DNA from: Hetaerina americana
Lineage: Eukaryota; Arthropoda; Insecta; Odonata; Calopterygidae
Reading direction: 5' to 3'
Length of the DNA: 64,000 nt
Assembly (NCBI GenBank): GCA_022747635.1
Contig: JAKTNV010000005.1
Span: 37,534,336-37,598,335 of the forward strand
Every line of letters starts with the position of its first letter. The stretch's first letter is position 1. Below are positions 11,241-25,409 of this stretch, piece after piece. The position numbers and the translations under genes were made by a program. The notes beneath the pieces were generated by a model, which saw only the letters and a list, made by a program, of their open reading frames with translations, did no database searches and was not told the origin of the DNA.

Positions 11241-13590
11241 TCCCAAGGCTCTTTTCAGAAAAAAATTAACCCTTAAAATTCCTTCTCCTTCCATCATCCT
11301 TTCAATGCTCCTAAACCTTAAATCGTTTGGCTCGTCCAATCGATCGATCTGCAGCAGTTAAAGAGGAATATAATACGGAGAGAGTCGTCTGTCCCTCGGA
11401 TCCTGCTCAGTTTGGGCACACTTGCGCGGGAAACATGCGGTAATCGGTGAGTTTGAATTGAAACCCAGCAACATTTATTTTGGATTGGTGTACTCGGAAG
11501 ATGACCTAACAGGGTAAACAATCAGTGCGATAGCAAGAAGAAGCTGCCATTCCTGAACGCTGACATAAATGGTCCGTTTTTATCACGAGTACAAACGAGA
11601 ATTCATCAAGGCGTAATAGCCACTGACTCAACGTCCAGCAAATAAATATCATTAACAGCGAGGGTCTATTTGAATAGACGAATGCATTTATGCGTATCTC
11701 GCGCCCGGCGGTGATAGTGCCTGAATTTTTTTTTTTAATATTTGAGCATTATACTCCTATCCGATATTATTAGCTTTCTTATTTTTCTTTCTGTTACAGA
11801 ACCTACATATGCCAGCGCTGTGTCAAGAGTTTTACGCCAGCCTCGGATCTTAAATTACGTTCAATGAAAACTATAAATAACTTCAGCAGAATTAATGCTG
11901 CGTTGTAGAATGATAACCGAATATGTATGTACATGATTCCCTAATCAGAATTATTATTCTCCAACAGCCCCTAACTAACACGACGAAAAATATCCCGAAA
12001 CCACACACTGCATATTACAATTACGTATTCCATAGTTCTGCACACTTTTTAGCACGCATAATTTGGAATTAAATACAAGATTAAAACATCACCCCTGGAC
12101 CTTATTTTCTGGTATTGGGTTACATCCCCTTTTATCCTTTTAAATCGGTCAAGCATTCTCTGGAAACGTTGTAGTTATCTCTCCAAAAAAACGATCAATT
12201 TAAAAGGGTAAGTTCCTTGAATAACGAAAGGCAATTACACGATTCGAAAGAATTGACTTAAGCATAACAAAAGGCTCGATGTACTTCTTTTTGATGAATA
12301 TGGCAGCTAACGACGCGGGAATACAAATACACGGCGATTCAAAAAGAAGCGACGTGCAATCGGATACGCAATAATCAAGCCTCGTTAATTTGTTTCAAGG
12401 TAGCTCTCTCATCAGAAGCGAACAGTATTCCTAAATATCAAATTGAAAAAAATTCAAGGCCTTCAAGTCTTTCAATGAGCTTCCCCCTCTAAGAGAGGAG
12501 GGAATTAAATTCCCTCCATCCCTGCCGCATTCAGAGCACAGGAAGAGACGATGATATTTAAGTGGGAAAGGGAGAATTTCTTTTCAGCCCGTTTGAAAAA
12601 AAAATTGGAAAACAATGGATTTCCACGATTTTCGGTGGATGGGAAATGGTTTTGGGTGGAAGCAGTGGAAAGGAATAGAGGGAGAAAATTAAGGTCGAAG
12701 AAAAAAATGTAAAAGAGAAGAAAAGGCGGAAGGTTATATAAAAAAATGCGCCCACGAAAGAGAAATTATTCAATCGATAGGGAAATGAAAAAAGGACAAA
12801 AAATGTTTTGGTTGGGACTAGCAGGGTGAAATGAAGACGATGGGGAAGTAGAGAGAACGATTTCCTAAGAAAAGAGGAAAGGAGGGTTAATAAGGTGAGT
12901 TTCAGCTGAAATTGAGTACCCAGAAGCAATCGAGACAATAATTGACGGAACGACACAGATAAAGATAGCAAACACTGATAATCAAATCAATGTTGAAGGC
13001 ATTCACCTTTCTCTCCCGGACAATTACATGATTACTATCCAGAAAAAACTTTAAACCAGAATAATAAGAGGATTTATTTCATCTCGAATCCTTCCTGAAA
13101 AGAACCTGCTTATTTTCCACTAGAAAATGAAATTCAAATACAAAAATTATTTAAGAAAAACAAAATAAATTCAATGAATTATTGCCACGAAAATTTAAAG
13201 CTCATGAAATACATGTATGCTTTATCGAGCCATCAGTGAGCGCATATTGGCTTACATACAGGTATAAACATTCCCCTTCGGGTGAATTTTCATCCTAACT
13301 AGACTGATTCCCTTTGAGCAAAGTTTGATGAGTTATGAAACCACATCGATGAGAATCTGACCCCGCAGAGGGATGAAAAGTGATGTCGGTAGCCGGCGTG
13401 ACCCGAAATGTAGCAACGAAAATGAACTTATCACGGCGAAACTGCGAATGGGCATTAAATACTACAGCCTTCATTATTCTTCTCGCCTAATGAACATGTT
13501 TGAATTTCTTTCGGGTGCGAACACGATGAACCTTCACAAAATTGCCACATCGAGTGAAGCAACGGGCCCCCCTTGGACTTAAAATGGGCT
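11241..13590. other. Non-coding stretch, A-rich in places
   Basis: A+T-leaning sequence. From about 12550 to 12960 the plus strand is A+G-rich, giving a Phe/Leu/Ser-rich minus-strand frame (12558-12971) with no hallmark of a real protein beyond hydrophobic bias. Nothing else was recognised. Confidence 0.45.
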
Positions 13591-13594
13591 TGAC

Positions 13595-14300
13595 TCACGG
13601 ACCGTGGGTGAGGGAGGGGACTACTGCGGAAGGGTCGGAGACGAAGAAAAGAATAGAAGGGAGGATGTTGGGGATTGGGGTGGGAGACGGAACGAAGAGA
13701 AGAGAGAGAGAGCGGTGGGACAGGGGAGGAGTTTGTTTCGAGTGTGCGGGGGTGAGGAGGGAGGTCCAGATGAGGGTGGGCGGGTAAGGGGAGGAGGCAA
13801 GGGAGAGGTAACAAAGGAGCGCCGACGCTAATGGCTCCAAATCTGTGGAACAGAGCTTGCTTTCAGGACGAAACTTGAGGGGGTGGGAGGAGCTGACGGG
13901 GCGCGGGGAAGGGGGAGGGGGGAGCAGGGTGGTGTGTGTGTGTGAGCCCAAGAGAGGCAAGAGACGAGAGGAGGACGAGATGGCTGGGCGAGGGAAGAGA
14001 GAGGTCGGGTGGGAAGTATAAGGAGTGAGCTGGGTGGAGAGACAGGCAGAATAGAGATAAGCGGAAAGGGTTGGGTAAGTGGGGAAAAGAAGGGGAGAGT
14101 GGTTGGCCCGGATTCTGGCATGGGGGCTTTGGGTTAGGAAGCGAGGGAACACTGAGAGAAAGAATACGTTCTCTGATATATGGATACATGGATGTGCACG
14201 GACGGCAACTGGAGGGTGGGCGGCTAGACCTTTGAGCGCAATAGGGCGGGACGATAGGTGAGCAAGAGAGGGAGAGAGGGAATCAAGGGGTCAAGGATAA
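13595..14300. repeat. Purine-rich low-complexity island with (GT)n
   Basis: The plus strand is G+A-rich for about 700 nt and includes a (GT)n run at about 13931-13944. Up to five overlapping frames are open here, as expected when T is rare. The minus-strand 185-codon frame (13595-14152) is Pro/Ser/Leu-rich and unlike any known domain. Confidence 0.7.
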
Positions 14301-14947
14301 CGGGAGGGTCCGAGATGGCGGAATCCTTTGCTTAACTGCCGAAAGAGAATGGAAAATCTTTCTCGGGGTAGCGGGCAGCAGACTGCTGAACTATCAAGAC
14401 CTGCGACTTCTCGTCCGTCTTCTCCTGAAGGGTTGTGATGGGACGATGCTATGGAATGGAACTCAGGAGCATAAAATATCCATTTAGATATCTGACAGGT
14501 CGAGAAAAAATATAACTTGATGGATGGAAAAGTTGTGGTAAATCTATAAAGCAATTTTGGTTATTAAAAAAAACCTGAGCACACCATGTTGATCGCCCCT
14601 GGTAAGAAAGGAGAATAGACGGAGAATCATCATTCCGAAAACCTTAAAGACAAGCTTAAAGGGTAGCTCGCTAGTCAATTAACTCTCGTTCCAATCAGGA
14701 CAGGATAGCGACGTTGACAAGGACATTTGGCGTGTAGTGTTGAGTGTTTGCGACGTGCAACAACACTAGGGAAAGTAAAAAAAACACAGAGATAAGATTT
14801 TGGCTGCATTATAAAAAATAAATTTATTGAAATTCAAATTAACAGTTTCATTGATTCCCTCACCAACGCACTTTCAAAACGATTGAATGGAAGAAACAAA
14901 TAGTCGCGCATGATGAACATCAAACAATAGGGATACGGATAAATATA

Positions 14948-15235
14948 CGAGGGTACCCCTCATTCTCCTGATTTAGCTCCTTCAGACTTTTCAATCTGTT
15001 CCTAAACTCGAAGAAATTTGTTTCTGGGAAGCGCTTCGCGTCCAATGAAGAAGTTGAGATGGGCCATAGATGGATATTTTCACAGTCTTCCAGCTTCTCA
15101 CATCCGGGAAGAAATACTGAAGTTGGCAAAACTCTGGCCCAAGTGTGTTGAAGTCGAGGGAGATTATGTGGGAAAATATAACTGAAAATCGCTGTATTTC
15201 ATTGGCAGGCCGAGAACTTTTCACCTCACCCTCGT
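14948..15235 (+). mobile_element. Internally deleted mariner element (MITE-like), 288 bp
   Basis: The ends are short inverted terminal repeats: CGAGGGT at 14948-14954 and ACCCTCG at 15229-15235. Both are flanked by the TA dinucleotide that Tc1/mariner elements duplicate (14946-14947 and 15236-15237). The interior codes for the C-terminal part of a mariner transposase in broken frames. HSPDLAPSDF starts at 14961 and carries the third catalytic Asp in APSD. After a frame change comes NLFLNSKKFVSGKRFASNEEVE, and after another EILKLAKLWPKCVEVEGDYVGKYN then a stop. The left terminal repeat is joined almost directly to the HSPDLAPSD segment, so the first two catalytic Asp residues and the DNA-binding domain are deleted. 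The copy cannot make transposase but kept both ends, as non-autonomous mariners do. Confidence 0.85.
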
Positions 15236-15309
15236 ATTATTATCGTGAGTAATTTTCATTATCGATTCGGTGTTGAGAAATTTCCATCCAAGTTTGAATC
15301 CCGTGTGGG

Positions 15310-18300
15310 GGTCCATGGATTATTTAAGGAATGCGGATAATAAACAAGAAGAGGAGTTTGAAAGATAACTGTATCCCTGTAACATTCGACTGAAAGGAAA
15401 AATTGGATGATAGCAGATTATTGGCGAATCCATTCATTACATTTCATTTAGATTGTCCGGTGGAGGAATGAGTTTTGACTCCTCGTGCCACCGAAGCACG
15501 TAAATAAAGTGCTACGGTGTGACTAGAAGACAAGAAATAATTATCAGAAAACGGCAAAAATATATATGTACTCAATGTATGCGCTTTAGGATATGATATG
15601 GCGAAAGGTACTAACAGGAGGAATGTCATCAGCAAATTGATAAATACTCTGTTTGACTAAAAGAGTTATTTTACGGAATTCCAAATACATTAAAAATATT
15701 AGTTTTTGGTCTTTTTGAGCTAAATATTAAGGACGAAATTTAACGAACAATGAAATGAAAACTAATAAAAGATTTCGAGAAAATTGGGAGAATATTTTCT
15801 GCCGCGCAACTGAGAACCAATTTTTTGTACTCATTTAACAAATAATAACACACAGTTGACTAGAATGGAAGATAATCCAACTTCTATTGCATCTTTCAGA
15901 AAAATAAAGGTCTGTTTCAATCTTCCAATCGATTATAATTAATTTTGAGTGAGAATGTTCAAAATACTTTGCGGGAAATTACAATATCATTAACCTAAAT
16001 CCATCCCACGAGGTTTTATTACAATCATATGGCCAGCCATAATTTGCATGCTTATTACGTTATAAGTAATTGAGAAATAAGTAATGGACAAACCCGCAGG
16101 GTCAAATGAACGCAACTTAAATAATGTACTGGTACTAACTACTAATTCACCTGTTTTATCCAAAGGAGTTGAAACCTAAAGGAATGAGTACGTTGACTGC
16201 CTACAAAACGAGTAATTGAGAGTGACATTTCACAAGTCACAAATCATCTCCCCTTTTTACTGAAAATACTGAAAACATTTTTCTAACGAACGAGCGCATT
16301 GTTATCCCTTTTTAATGAAAACTGAATTAAATGTTCCCACCGCAGCATAAAAACGAAACCTGTGGATCCACTTATACCAGTACAGGAAGTTTATACTGCT
16401 CCTCTGGGGACGGGAGGAATCAATTGAACCCCCTAAATAATTCTTACGTTCTGCTCAATGAAATCCTCTGTTGTGTGTGAACACGAAATTCCCACAAAAA
16501 ATCGTTCGAATAAAGTTAAGCACGGTACAATGAGCAGTGTGCATCCATTTAATTCACTTAAAGTAATACCTTATCTTATATCCGTATCTTAAAGTAATAT
16601 CATACAAGAAGTATTTCGAGGCGACAGGTGGAATGGATCCTGATTCGAAATCAAACACCGTACGAAAAATATTTCGGTCTGAAAATTAAATTATTTATAA
16701 TAATAATAATTTTGATTAATCACTGTATAAATGTGCCTACATCGATAAAATACCTCCACAAAATGCCTCAAGGGCGAGCGGCAGTGGGTATTCGGACATC
16801 AGCCTTTTTTTCGTAAATATTCATTCATACATAAATATGAATTTCAGATGCATACACACATATTTTATTACGAAATGATTTAAACACTGACGACTCGTCG
16901 AAGAGGTTTCTCACCTTGCAAGTATTTAAACCACTCGGTGGTCAGAAGTCTCTCCAACTGACGAAAGTGGCATGACCCCTGATAATTGTAAATACTTAAG
17001 TCGCAATCCTTTTAAATGTGTCCTCTACGCGTAAAAAAGAGTCGCGTTTTATTATACTAAGTATCGCAGCTCTCCAACGTTTATACGCTTTTATTCATAA
17101 GAGTTTTTTCTTTAGTCCACTGGCACAATCACCTTCATTGGCGGAAGAGGAAATTTTTCGATTTAGACGGTGGTCGTACTTCTGAAACATCCAAAACCTT
17201 CCCTTTCATGACTTTTCATTTGTGACTACATTTTAACACTGAGATGCCTTTCAAGGACTAACAATGACTTAGACTAAACATTAAGAAAACAGAATATCCG
17301 GTAGAAATATGAAACGGAAAAGATATTAAACTGCTATCAAGGCTGTAAAACAGTTTTAATTACTTAGCTGCCATTATTCAGAAATATGCAAGATGTAAAT
17401 ATGATGTAGAATATAGAGTAATTTAGGTTCGATGACCAATGAAAATTGTATATGTGGTTCCACTCAGCAGAGTTAGGATTTAGGAAATAAATTAGATAAT
17501 CCTGCAAACAATAAAATAGAGGACACCGACTTTTTGTGACAAAGAGTTGGACTTTCAGTCAACTCCTGAATAGTATAATACTAGGTGTGGAAATGGAGAA
17601 AATACTGAACCAGGATATCCGAGTTAGAAAAAAAAATAATGAAGATGTTAGGCAAGTAATGGACATGAAAGGATTCGCGGCATGAAGAATACAGAGACGA
17701 GTTCTCCAATGAATGGTCATGTTCGAAATTTAGACGAGGAAATATGACCGAGCGCTGTCTTAGAATAGTCACCGCCAGAAAGAAGGAAACGTGGATGGCC
17801 TGGGCAAACATTGACCATTATAGAACTAAATCACTTCATGATACAATCGTGATAAATCTCCGCAAGGCATAAGGTAGAAGAAAATACATTGAATATCATT
17901 TTCTCCTTACGATTTCATTCTTTCTCGCTAAAAGACTATAGCACACATGGTAAAAGAGATTACAAGAGGGGTTAATTTCATTTTAAAAGGCTTCTCATTC
18001 ACTTGAGTTAAGTTTTTAAAACAGAGATATGAATAAAAAGAAAATAAATACACAGATTCCGTATGCAAGGCGAATCCCAGCTAAATTTCTTCATTTTTCT
18101 CATATTTGCCCTAACACATCAAACAAGCGGACCGGCAGCCGATTGGTTAGAGACTAGCTCGGTGACTCGCTTCCCACGCCAATTGTCTAAACTCATAATC
18201 CAGCGGAGGCGTGTTTTCCAGGGACATTCCGATCATTAGGTACGTGAGGAGGGTCCCACTTCGTCTGTTCGATATATCCTTGAGGATATATAGACAAGAC

Positions 18301-20100
18301 AAATTCACTGACGTCCTTAATTCATGGATAGTCTAGTGTCGAAATCGAGTTTCTCCTCTCACCTCATCTCCGCTCCATACACTCTGATATACTCTCAAAC
18401 AACCCACCGATCTCTGCCGGAAGAAACAATTCCCAGAAGTCCGTCGTATTCTCCAACAAACAAAGACTATTTGGGACATACTGAAGGATATAATACCATC
18501 AAATTCATCAGGGCCTTTCGACTGTATTTCCAATTATTAGTTTCGCGATGAGATGTATATAAAAGCTAATTTGAACTTTACTCTATCTTACGCTTTTATT
18601 ATAAGTAAACTAATATACAGTTGTTACCCGAGATGCATGGAAATGAGTCAATTCCTTTCTAGAAAGACGAAGTAAGTATTTTCTGTGTTCTAAATCGACG
18701 GAAATTCACTTAATAATCCGACTGGAAATTTGAATAAAAATTGAGTGACGCCAATATTGAAAATACCTAATCAATTCGAATACTTAAATTATATTTTTAT
18801 ATTTATTTATTATGAAGGTGGTGCTTAATATGTGGCATTGATGATCAATACAGTCGGATGGTAACGGCTAGCAAGTAACATCAACTACTCTATAAATTAC
18901 TTATATTCTAAGAATAACTACAGACAATCATGAACGAGGGTGAAGCGCTTAGATGCTGATATATATCAGTATAACTCAAGGAGACGATTAACTTTAATCT
19001 ACACCACATCCGTAGATTAATGATTTGATTTTATCTTAAATAATGATTTTTGCCTAATATGTGTTTTCCTCCAGCAAATTTCACGCGGCTACGGATAATA
19101 AAGTAACCCGAGAAAACAATTTTTATAAAATTATAGGAAGTGATAAAGACGACAAAAAGGAAATTCTCTAAGAGGAAATCCTTTAAGGAAAATATAACAA
19201 TAAAGAACAGGGGACGCAAGGGACGCAAAAATGAAGATACCTCCACTTTATTTATAAGGTGAAGGGGGATTAAGACGAGCTCAATTATAAGAGGTTGACA
19301 CTCTCGCAAGGGCTATCGAATCAAAATACGCGTGTGATTGTAAATGAAGAAAGAAGAGATTTCATAAAACAAGTTGGCTAAGCTAAGAAGAGAAAAAAAA
19401 TAAGGAGGTTTGGTCCTGGTAGGGGGAGGAAATGGAAAACATAATTTACCTTGATAGAAAGCAAAGGCACTCGAAAACGTCGGGGTGTAGAGATAGAACA
19501 TGAATTTTCAAAGATAAAGCAGAAGATGTTTATAAAGAGACTAAGATTAAACTTTCTCCACAAAGGATGGCATCGAATGCTATTACCCGCCTGAAAGCAT
19601 TACTCGGAAGAATACAGAGCATCTCACCACAATCGAAACAAATTCGTATTTTGAAAAAATTACGATTAAGACCAAAATCGCAATGAATTTAAATAATATC
19701 GATTAAAGCTTAAAATTTTCTAAATTTGCACAAACAGGTTGATAAATCGGAGGAAATAATTTAGGAGATTATAACAGGCATACAACTAGCATATTAAAAG
19801 TGAATTCATCATTTGCGAAATATATACAACCAAATTTCACAGGATGATAAAACTGAATGCACGCCAGAGCAAAAATCTTAATAATGCCACTAAATGGATT
19901 TAATCTTATCACTAATTTTAAAGTTTCGCAACGTAATAATAAAATAGCAACCCTGAAAATGTTAATGAGAGTTCGCACACATTTCTCGTTAAGCCAAAAA
20001 ACAGTTAAGATATTTTGCATTTAATCATTTTTACGGAAAGCTATATCCGAGTACATTGCGTGTAACCAACATAAATGACAGAGGACGAAGGAAGACTTGA
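15310..20100. other. Long non-coding stretch, nothing recognised
   Basis: About 4.8 kb of A+T-rich sequence with frames of at most 92 residues and no family signature. A weak B-box-like motif (TTTGAATCCCG near 15293) and a tRNA-like patch near 18140-18175 were noted but not accepted. Confidence 0.45.
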
Positions 20101-23100
20101 AGACTCTTTCAAAACCCCAAAAGACTCTCTCTCTCTGGACTCGTTAAAATCACGGTAAGATGGGATTAGTTGGGTAAAAGGGAAGACGGAAAACCTTTAG
20201 GGGAGGTGGCAGTACAATGGGGACGCCCCGCACACCCTATGCTTCTCAAACAAGCCCCTCCGACATCGACCTGCAGCCCTCTCCGAATCCTTTTTCTTCT
20301 GTTCTCGTGTGACGTCCAGGAAGGCGAGAATGGAGATGGTGAGTAGGGAGAGAGTTTACCAAGGAACTTCCACGCTCCCTCATTATCTCCCTCCCTCGTA
20401 TTCATTCTCTTCTTCTTCCATCGCCTACACCCACTCTCGCTGTCCTCTCGCCACTTTAACGGGTTCCCGTTTCACCTACTCCCAGGTAACACCGACGCGA
20501 GAGACTGCCTTTGAATCGCCAACTTTCGCACACCACGCTTCCCAAGTGTCGCAACTTAATCCCACCGCCGCGACCCCATACAACAGTGATTCTTAACTTT
20601 TATTTCCCAGCGCATTCCCCTCACCACATGCCAAATGTCATCTCTTCCACTAACTAAACTCAGGTTCTTTGACTCGGAATGTGTACTGCAAATGGTTGGC
20701 TTGTGGTATTTATTATTTTGGGAACAGGTAGAAAACGATGACTGTCTTCCATTCCGAGAAATAAATGAAAATTTATTGGAGCGGAGAACCCCGGGGTGAT
20801 GAACCACTCGTTGGGAGCCTCTTAGCTTCACAACGATTCCACTTTCTAAGACCCACGAAAAAGGCCGTCACCATATTTTTCAGAAGTTTTTTTTAAGACG
20901 TGACGCTAAGTGAGCAATTTTCGAATGCTAAGTGGTCACTGAAAAGATGAAGTTCAGCATTTTCTGTGTCTCGCATGATACTTGTTATACTTGTAGTGTG
21001 ATTTTCTGCTTCACGCCAACACATATATCCTGCAAGTCACGTACGACAGGTGGGGAAAGTATCAATAGAAAAGGATGATATTAATATTATAAAGAATTGC
21101 TATGGAATAGGGCACCCAACATTTTTCTATGACGCACTATTCCCCAAGAAAATGTCTCCCACAAAATAGATTCACTTCCTTTACATTATATTCTTGATCC
21201 GAAAATATATGACGGACAAATATAAATTGAATTTCAGAAGTGTACCCACGCGCTCCATTCGTTATTTTTATTTAAACCTAATGTTCACACATCTATTTAT
21301 CAATATTCGATATCCAGACCTGTGGGGACGATAAAGAACCTATTAATATTATTTTATACATTTATACTAAACAATTGATTTGCCTTACCTCAGGGGGAGA
21401 TTTTTGATAACAAGAGATACCAACACAGGGTAATTCTCAGGTTATAGGATGAAAGAAAACCAGTCTTACTCGTCTTATTACTGAAGAGACGTCGTAAATT
21501 AAAATCATGAAATTCAGTACAAGCTGCAATGCTATATAAACAAAGTCCTTTTAAACTATTGCTATCTTAATGTACTTCGTTGCTGCTCGGTAGCATAGAG
21601 TGCACGAATTATTTCCCAGTTAAAACAGAAGTAGGTAATTAATTATGAAGTGGAGAAAGAGTAAATATGGGAGGAGAATAACACTATCAAATTCCACTTC
21701 AAAATTTTCATCGACATCTCTTACGTGGATGTTAGAACTCAAAGACTAGTTCCCGGTATGGACAGTTAATAAAAACAAACCACCAAATCAAATCACAGCA
21801 TATGTCATTAAGCCGACTGTATTAAAAAAACGTCCACTCACTGGGCAGAGAGAAAATGCGCTACATCTACGGAGACATGTGCATCGTAAGAAATTTGGAA
21901 GAAAGCTCCTTCTGAAGGACAATAAAAGAATCGAAACGTGAGGTCATAGCTTAGAACGAATGGTAACCCTGCAAACCCAATGGACAGGTAATATTACAAG
22001 TCTCACTATAATGAATCCAGTAGCAATCGATCTTGCTTGAATGCTGAAGATAAAATCCTTCGGGCAAAAAAACGGTAACCACCAGGATTTCTCAAGGATA
22101 ATCTTTCGGCAACTTGTAAAAGAGGGAAAGCTCGTCTATGCAACACTTTCCTTCCCAAGCTATTCCATGCGGAAAGTGGCAAGCCATAGATCTGTCTTCG
22201 CAAAGACGTATAATGGCAAGATATGACGGCAGATACATGGGAAGAAAGACGCACGCTACGTGCTCTCCGCGGTAGGAAAAAAGAAATTGTGGGAAAGAGA
22301 AGGTTTTCAAAACTTGATGCATTATTTTTGTCATTTTTACGGTACATGAGGAGTATGGAAGAAATTTAAAAGGGTATCAGATCCGACCACGTAGCAACAT
22401 AAATTTAATGGAGGCATACAATTCATCACAGATTAGAAAAAAACTGCAAAAATCACAGCATTCGAAACCCAAAAATACGTCATAAGGTAATGCATCTTGT
22501 CGACGATACGTCTTCCCTTTCCATCGTCCAGTCCAGTCGCTCAGACACACGAGAGGACGCGTTCCCGAGATGGCACCCCGCGAAATTCGTGAATAGCAGA
22601 CATGCACATATGGTATGTGTTGGAGCGAAAATTGAAAATCTTTCCACCCGAAATCCTTAGGAATTATTTATTACGGTAGGAGCCAAGAAAAATGGTTACA
22701 ATCTTCCTAATTTGATCGAAAAGAACCACCATCAGGCCTAAAGATGCGGCTCTGCAGTGAAACCTAGGTCCTAGAAACCTACAGCTTATTTTTCATGTGT
22801 AGTTAGAAAGTTTTGTTTTATCTTTATTCAACATGGAACAATACCACAAAGGTACGCTTGAAACCATTCGAATTATTATCCAGTGGAAAATTGTTACTAT
22901 TTTTTCTTTATTACGCTTATTACGTATTTTATTAATTCCACCGCATAAGGTAGGTTTTGGATGGACGTAGGCTGAAAAATGCTACATTTCTAAGTGTCGC
23001 CTAAAAAGAAACAAAGCGAGACTCTACATTACAATACATCCCTTTTCAATTTCGCTAACAATCTAATTACCTTCATTCAGTTCAACGTGACTCTTCTTTT

Positions 23101-24760
23101 CCCAACATGTCTATTCTCCCCCAAAATCGCTCCCCACCATCACATTACCCATCAAAATTTTCTCCATTCACCTTTCCTGCTTCCTTCAGATTTCACCTGA
23201 CAACCCTCTCTCCCCCACCACTAGGCCTGAAAACTTGTTCGTATGTGTTCCAATTCGTCCTTTCAACCTTTACCATCCATCTCCACATTCGCACCTTAAA
23301 AGCCTCCACAATCTACGCCTATTACCTTGCTTCCAAAACCAAACTGCCGTAATGGATAAAACCCCGCTCCAATTCTTAATTTCCTTACTCAACGTCCCTG
23401 TCACCCACTTCTCCCGACTTCATGTGAAATCTTATTCTTTATTGCCTAAAGCAATCCTACTTTCCAATTACTTGGACCATCTTGGTTCAAAACACTTCCA
23501 GGATATGTAAACTGTTCCACGTCCTCTAGTTTATTCACACCAAATTTAATATCTCGATGAAAAAGACCAAGTTGGCTAAAAATAACGTTACAGATTGTAC
23601 ATAATCTGATATGGCTACGGGAAATCTATCTCGTGACTTCCTATTTAAACCGTGAAAGACGTACATGCTGTGGGAAGTGACACAATGCAGAAGTAACGTT
23701 ACACATCTAAGATGGTCGTCTCTTTTCTTACGGTATGAACAAATAATGGAAAAGAAAGCGAACAGAACTCTTCTTTTCACACTCATAATAAAATTAACAT
23801 ATTAATACTGCATCAAGCGACTTATTCTATCGGCACTGACTGTAGGCTGATGAGTGATCCAAACGTGAAAAAGTGGAGACATTATTGAAGGAAAATTATG
23901 CATCGCTTTGTCGCTTCGTGTGAATGCTCTATCCCTGTATTCAGATTAGAAAGTTTGGAACGTCAGACCATGAACAATAAACCAATTTTATTATCTTCTG
24001 CCGGAAATTTTGGATTACCGGCAAAACTCAGAGCGACTGTGACATTTACATAATGAGTTTTTAAAAAATACAACGAATTAGGAATAATAAGTCCCATGGT
24101 AAAAAAATATGGTTTGTAGTTCTATGTACACAAATGGTACACATCGAAAATACACTGAGTCCTGCATGATCTTCGGAAGAATATTCAAGCCAACTGGCAC
24201 CATGGTCGGAAAAACGTTGTGACCAATGCCTTCATCGAACGCAAACTTTAATTAATGCGCGCGCTACGCACCATTACCTGCGAATTTGCCACAACAGCTG
24301 TCAACAAAACAAGAAAAAAATGAGATATAACATTAAATAATATTTTATCCATTTAAATAGGGTTATTGCCAATTAGAAATTAACTGGTATTTCCAGTTGA
24401 TAAGCCATTTTGTCCCCGGGTGCGACAGTATATACATATGCTATTACCATCGATTTATTTAGAATGAAAAATACGTATGACGATGACAGGGAGGTACACT
24501 GCCGAATAGGGAGTACTTCTAGACAATAAGAACCATTAAATGACTCATTAAAGCTTATTGAACACTTTATGAACAAACAAACTCACTCATCTCATTTAGG
24601 GAACGCGAGGTCACCCCCTCTTGTGACAAAGAACAACCCCCAATGTCGCAGCAATCAACAGATACGAGTGCAGCTGAACCAGGGGACGACACATGGAATG
24701 GGTTGAGGAAATCATTCGTGAAAACTGAAACTGAAAACGGTCGAGGGAAACGGACGGGAG
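20101..24760. other. Non-coding stretch, nothing firmly recognised
   Basis: Includes a mildly C/T-rich part at about 20340-20480 and another at about 23090-23300. Frames such as 23107-23352 and 22006-22347 have no recognisable motif and no supporting splice context that I can see. Confidence 0.4.
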
Positions 24761-24769
24761 AGAACCAAG

Positions 24770-25230
24770 GTGATATAAAGTCAATGCGGTGCGTCGAGGG
24801 AGGAACGAGGGGCATTTCTGCCAGTGGAAGACGTGAGAGAGAGAAAGAGAGGGAGAGAATGAGGAAAGAGTGAACAAAAGCCAAGGAAGTGGGGACGAAG
24901 AGGAGGGAGCGCGTGGGACGGGAGTCGGAAGGAACGAGTGTGGGGTGAGGGAAGAAGGAGGATGGGAATCCACGGAATGCGAACCGAAAGGGATAGGAGC
25001 GCCGGAAAATGACTAATGGCGAAAGCTTAAGTGGAGGCGGCGAACCAGGCGAGCGAGGGGAGAGAGAGAGAGAGAATAGGGAAAAAGGGGAGATGGGGAT
25101 GGAAGGAAATGGAGGCAATGATGACCGTGAGGGAGGCAGGAGCGAGGACGGAAAGACCAAAGGTTCGGATGTGGGGAGCGGTGGTTGGGGTGATTGAGGG
25201 GTGGGGATCGGAGCAGGAGAAAGGAGCGCT
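24770..25230. repeat. Purine-rich low-complexity island
   Basis: G+A-rich plus strand (GAGAGAGAGAGAG at about 25060, AGGGAGAGAATGAGG) for about 450 nt. The 224-codon minus-strand frame at 24567-25241 is Pro/Ser/Leu/Phe-rich and arises from the C/T-rich complement. The bias reverses to C/T-rich at about 25260-25400. Confidence 0.7.
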
Positions 25231-25409
25231 GACGGCACCAATTTTGGTGCAATAATGCCTGACTCACCGCGATACCTCCCACCACTCTTCCAAATTCACG
25301 CATGCAGCTACCTGCCCTCCCCCCTACTACATCCGCCCATACCCCTCCCTCGTCCCTCCACCAGCCATCTCCGACCACGCGCAAAATCCTCTGCCCTCAC
25401 ATTAGTACA

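Noticed and set aside
13595..14152. 185-codon minus-strand frame
   Set aside because: Composition artefact of a purine-rich island; several overlapping frames are open.
15288..15310. B-box-like TTTGAATCCCG
   Set aside because: No A-box at the right distance and no repeat body. A single 11-nt match is weak.
17640..17690. Shared words (GCGAATC..TTC..GTCCAT) on the minus strand here and on the plus strand near 26582
   Set aside because: The match is under 25 nt and the flanks do not align. Probably chance.
18135..18180. tRNA-like patch (GATTGGTTAGAG ... GGTGACTCGCTTCCCACGCC)
   Set aside because: An A-box-like word is present, but no proper B-box or cloverleaf could be built.
24567..25241. 224-codon minus-strand frame, longest in the window
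   Set aside because: Ser/Pro/Leu/Phe-rich complement of a GA-rich island, with overlapping frames equally open. No motif.
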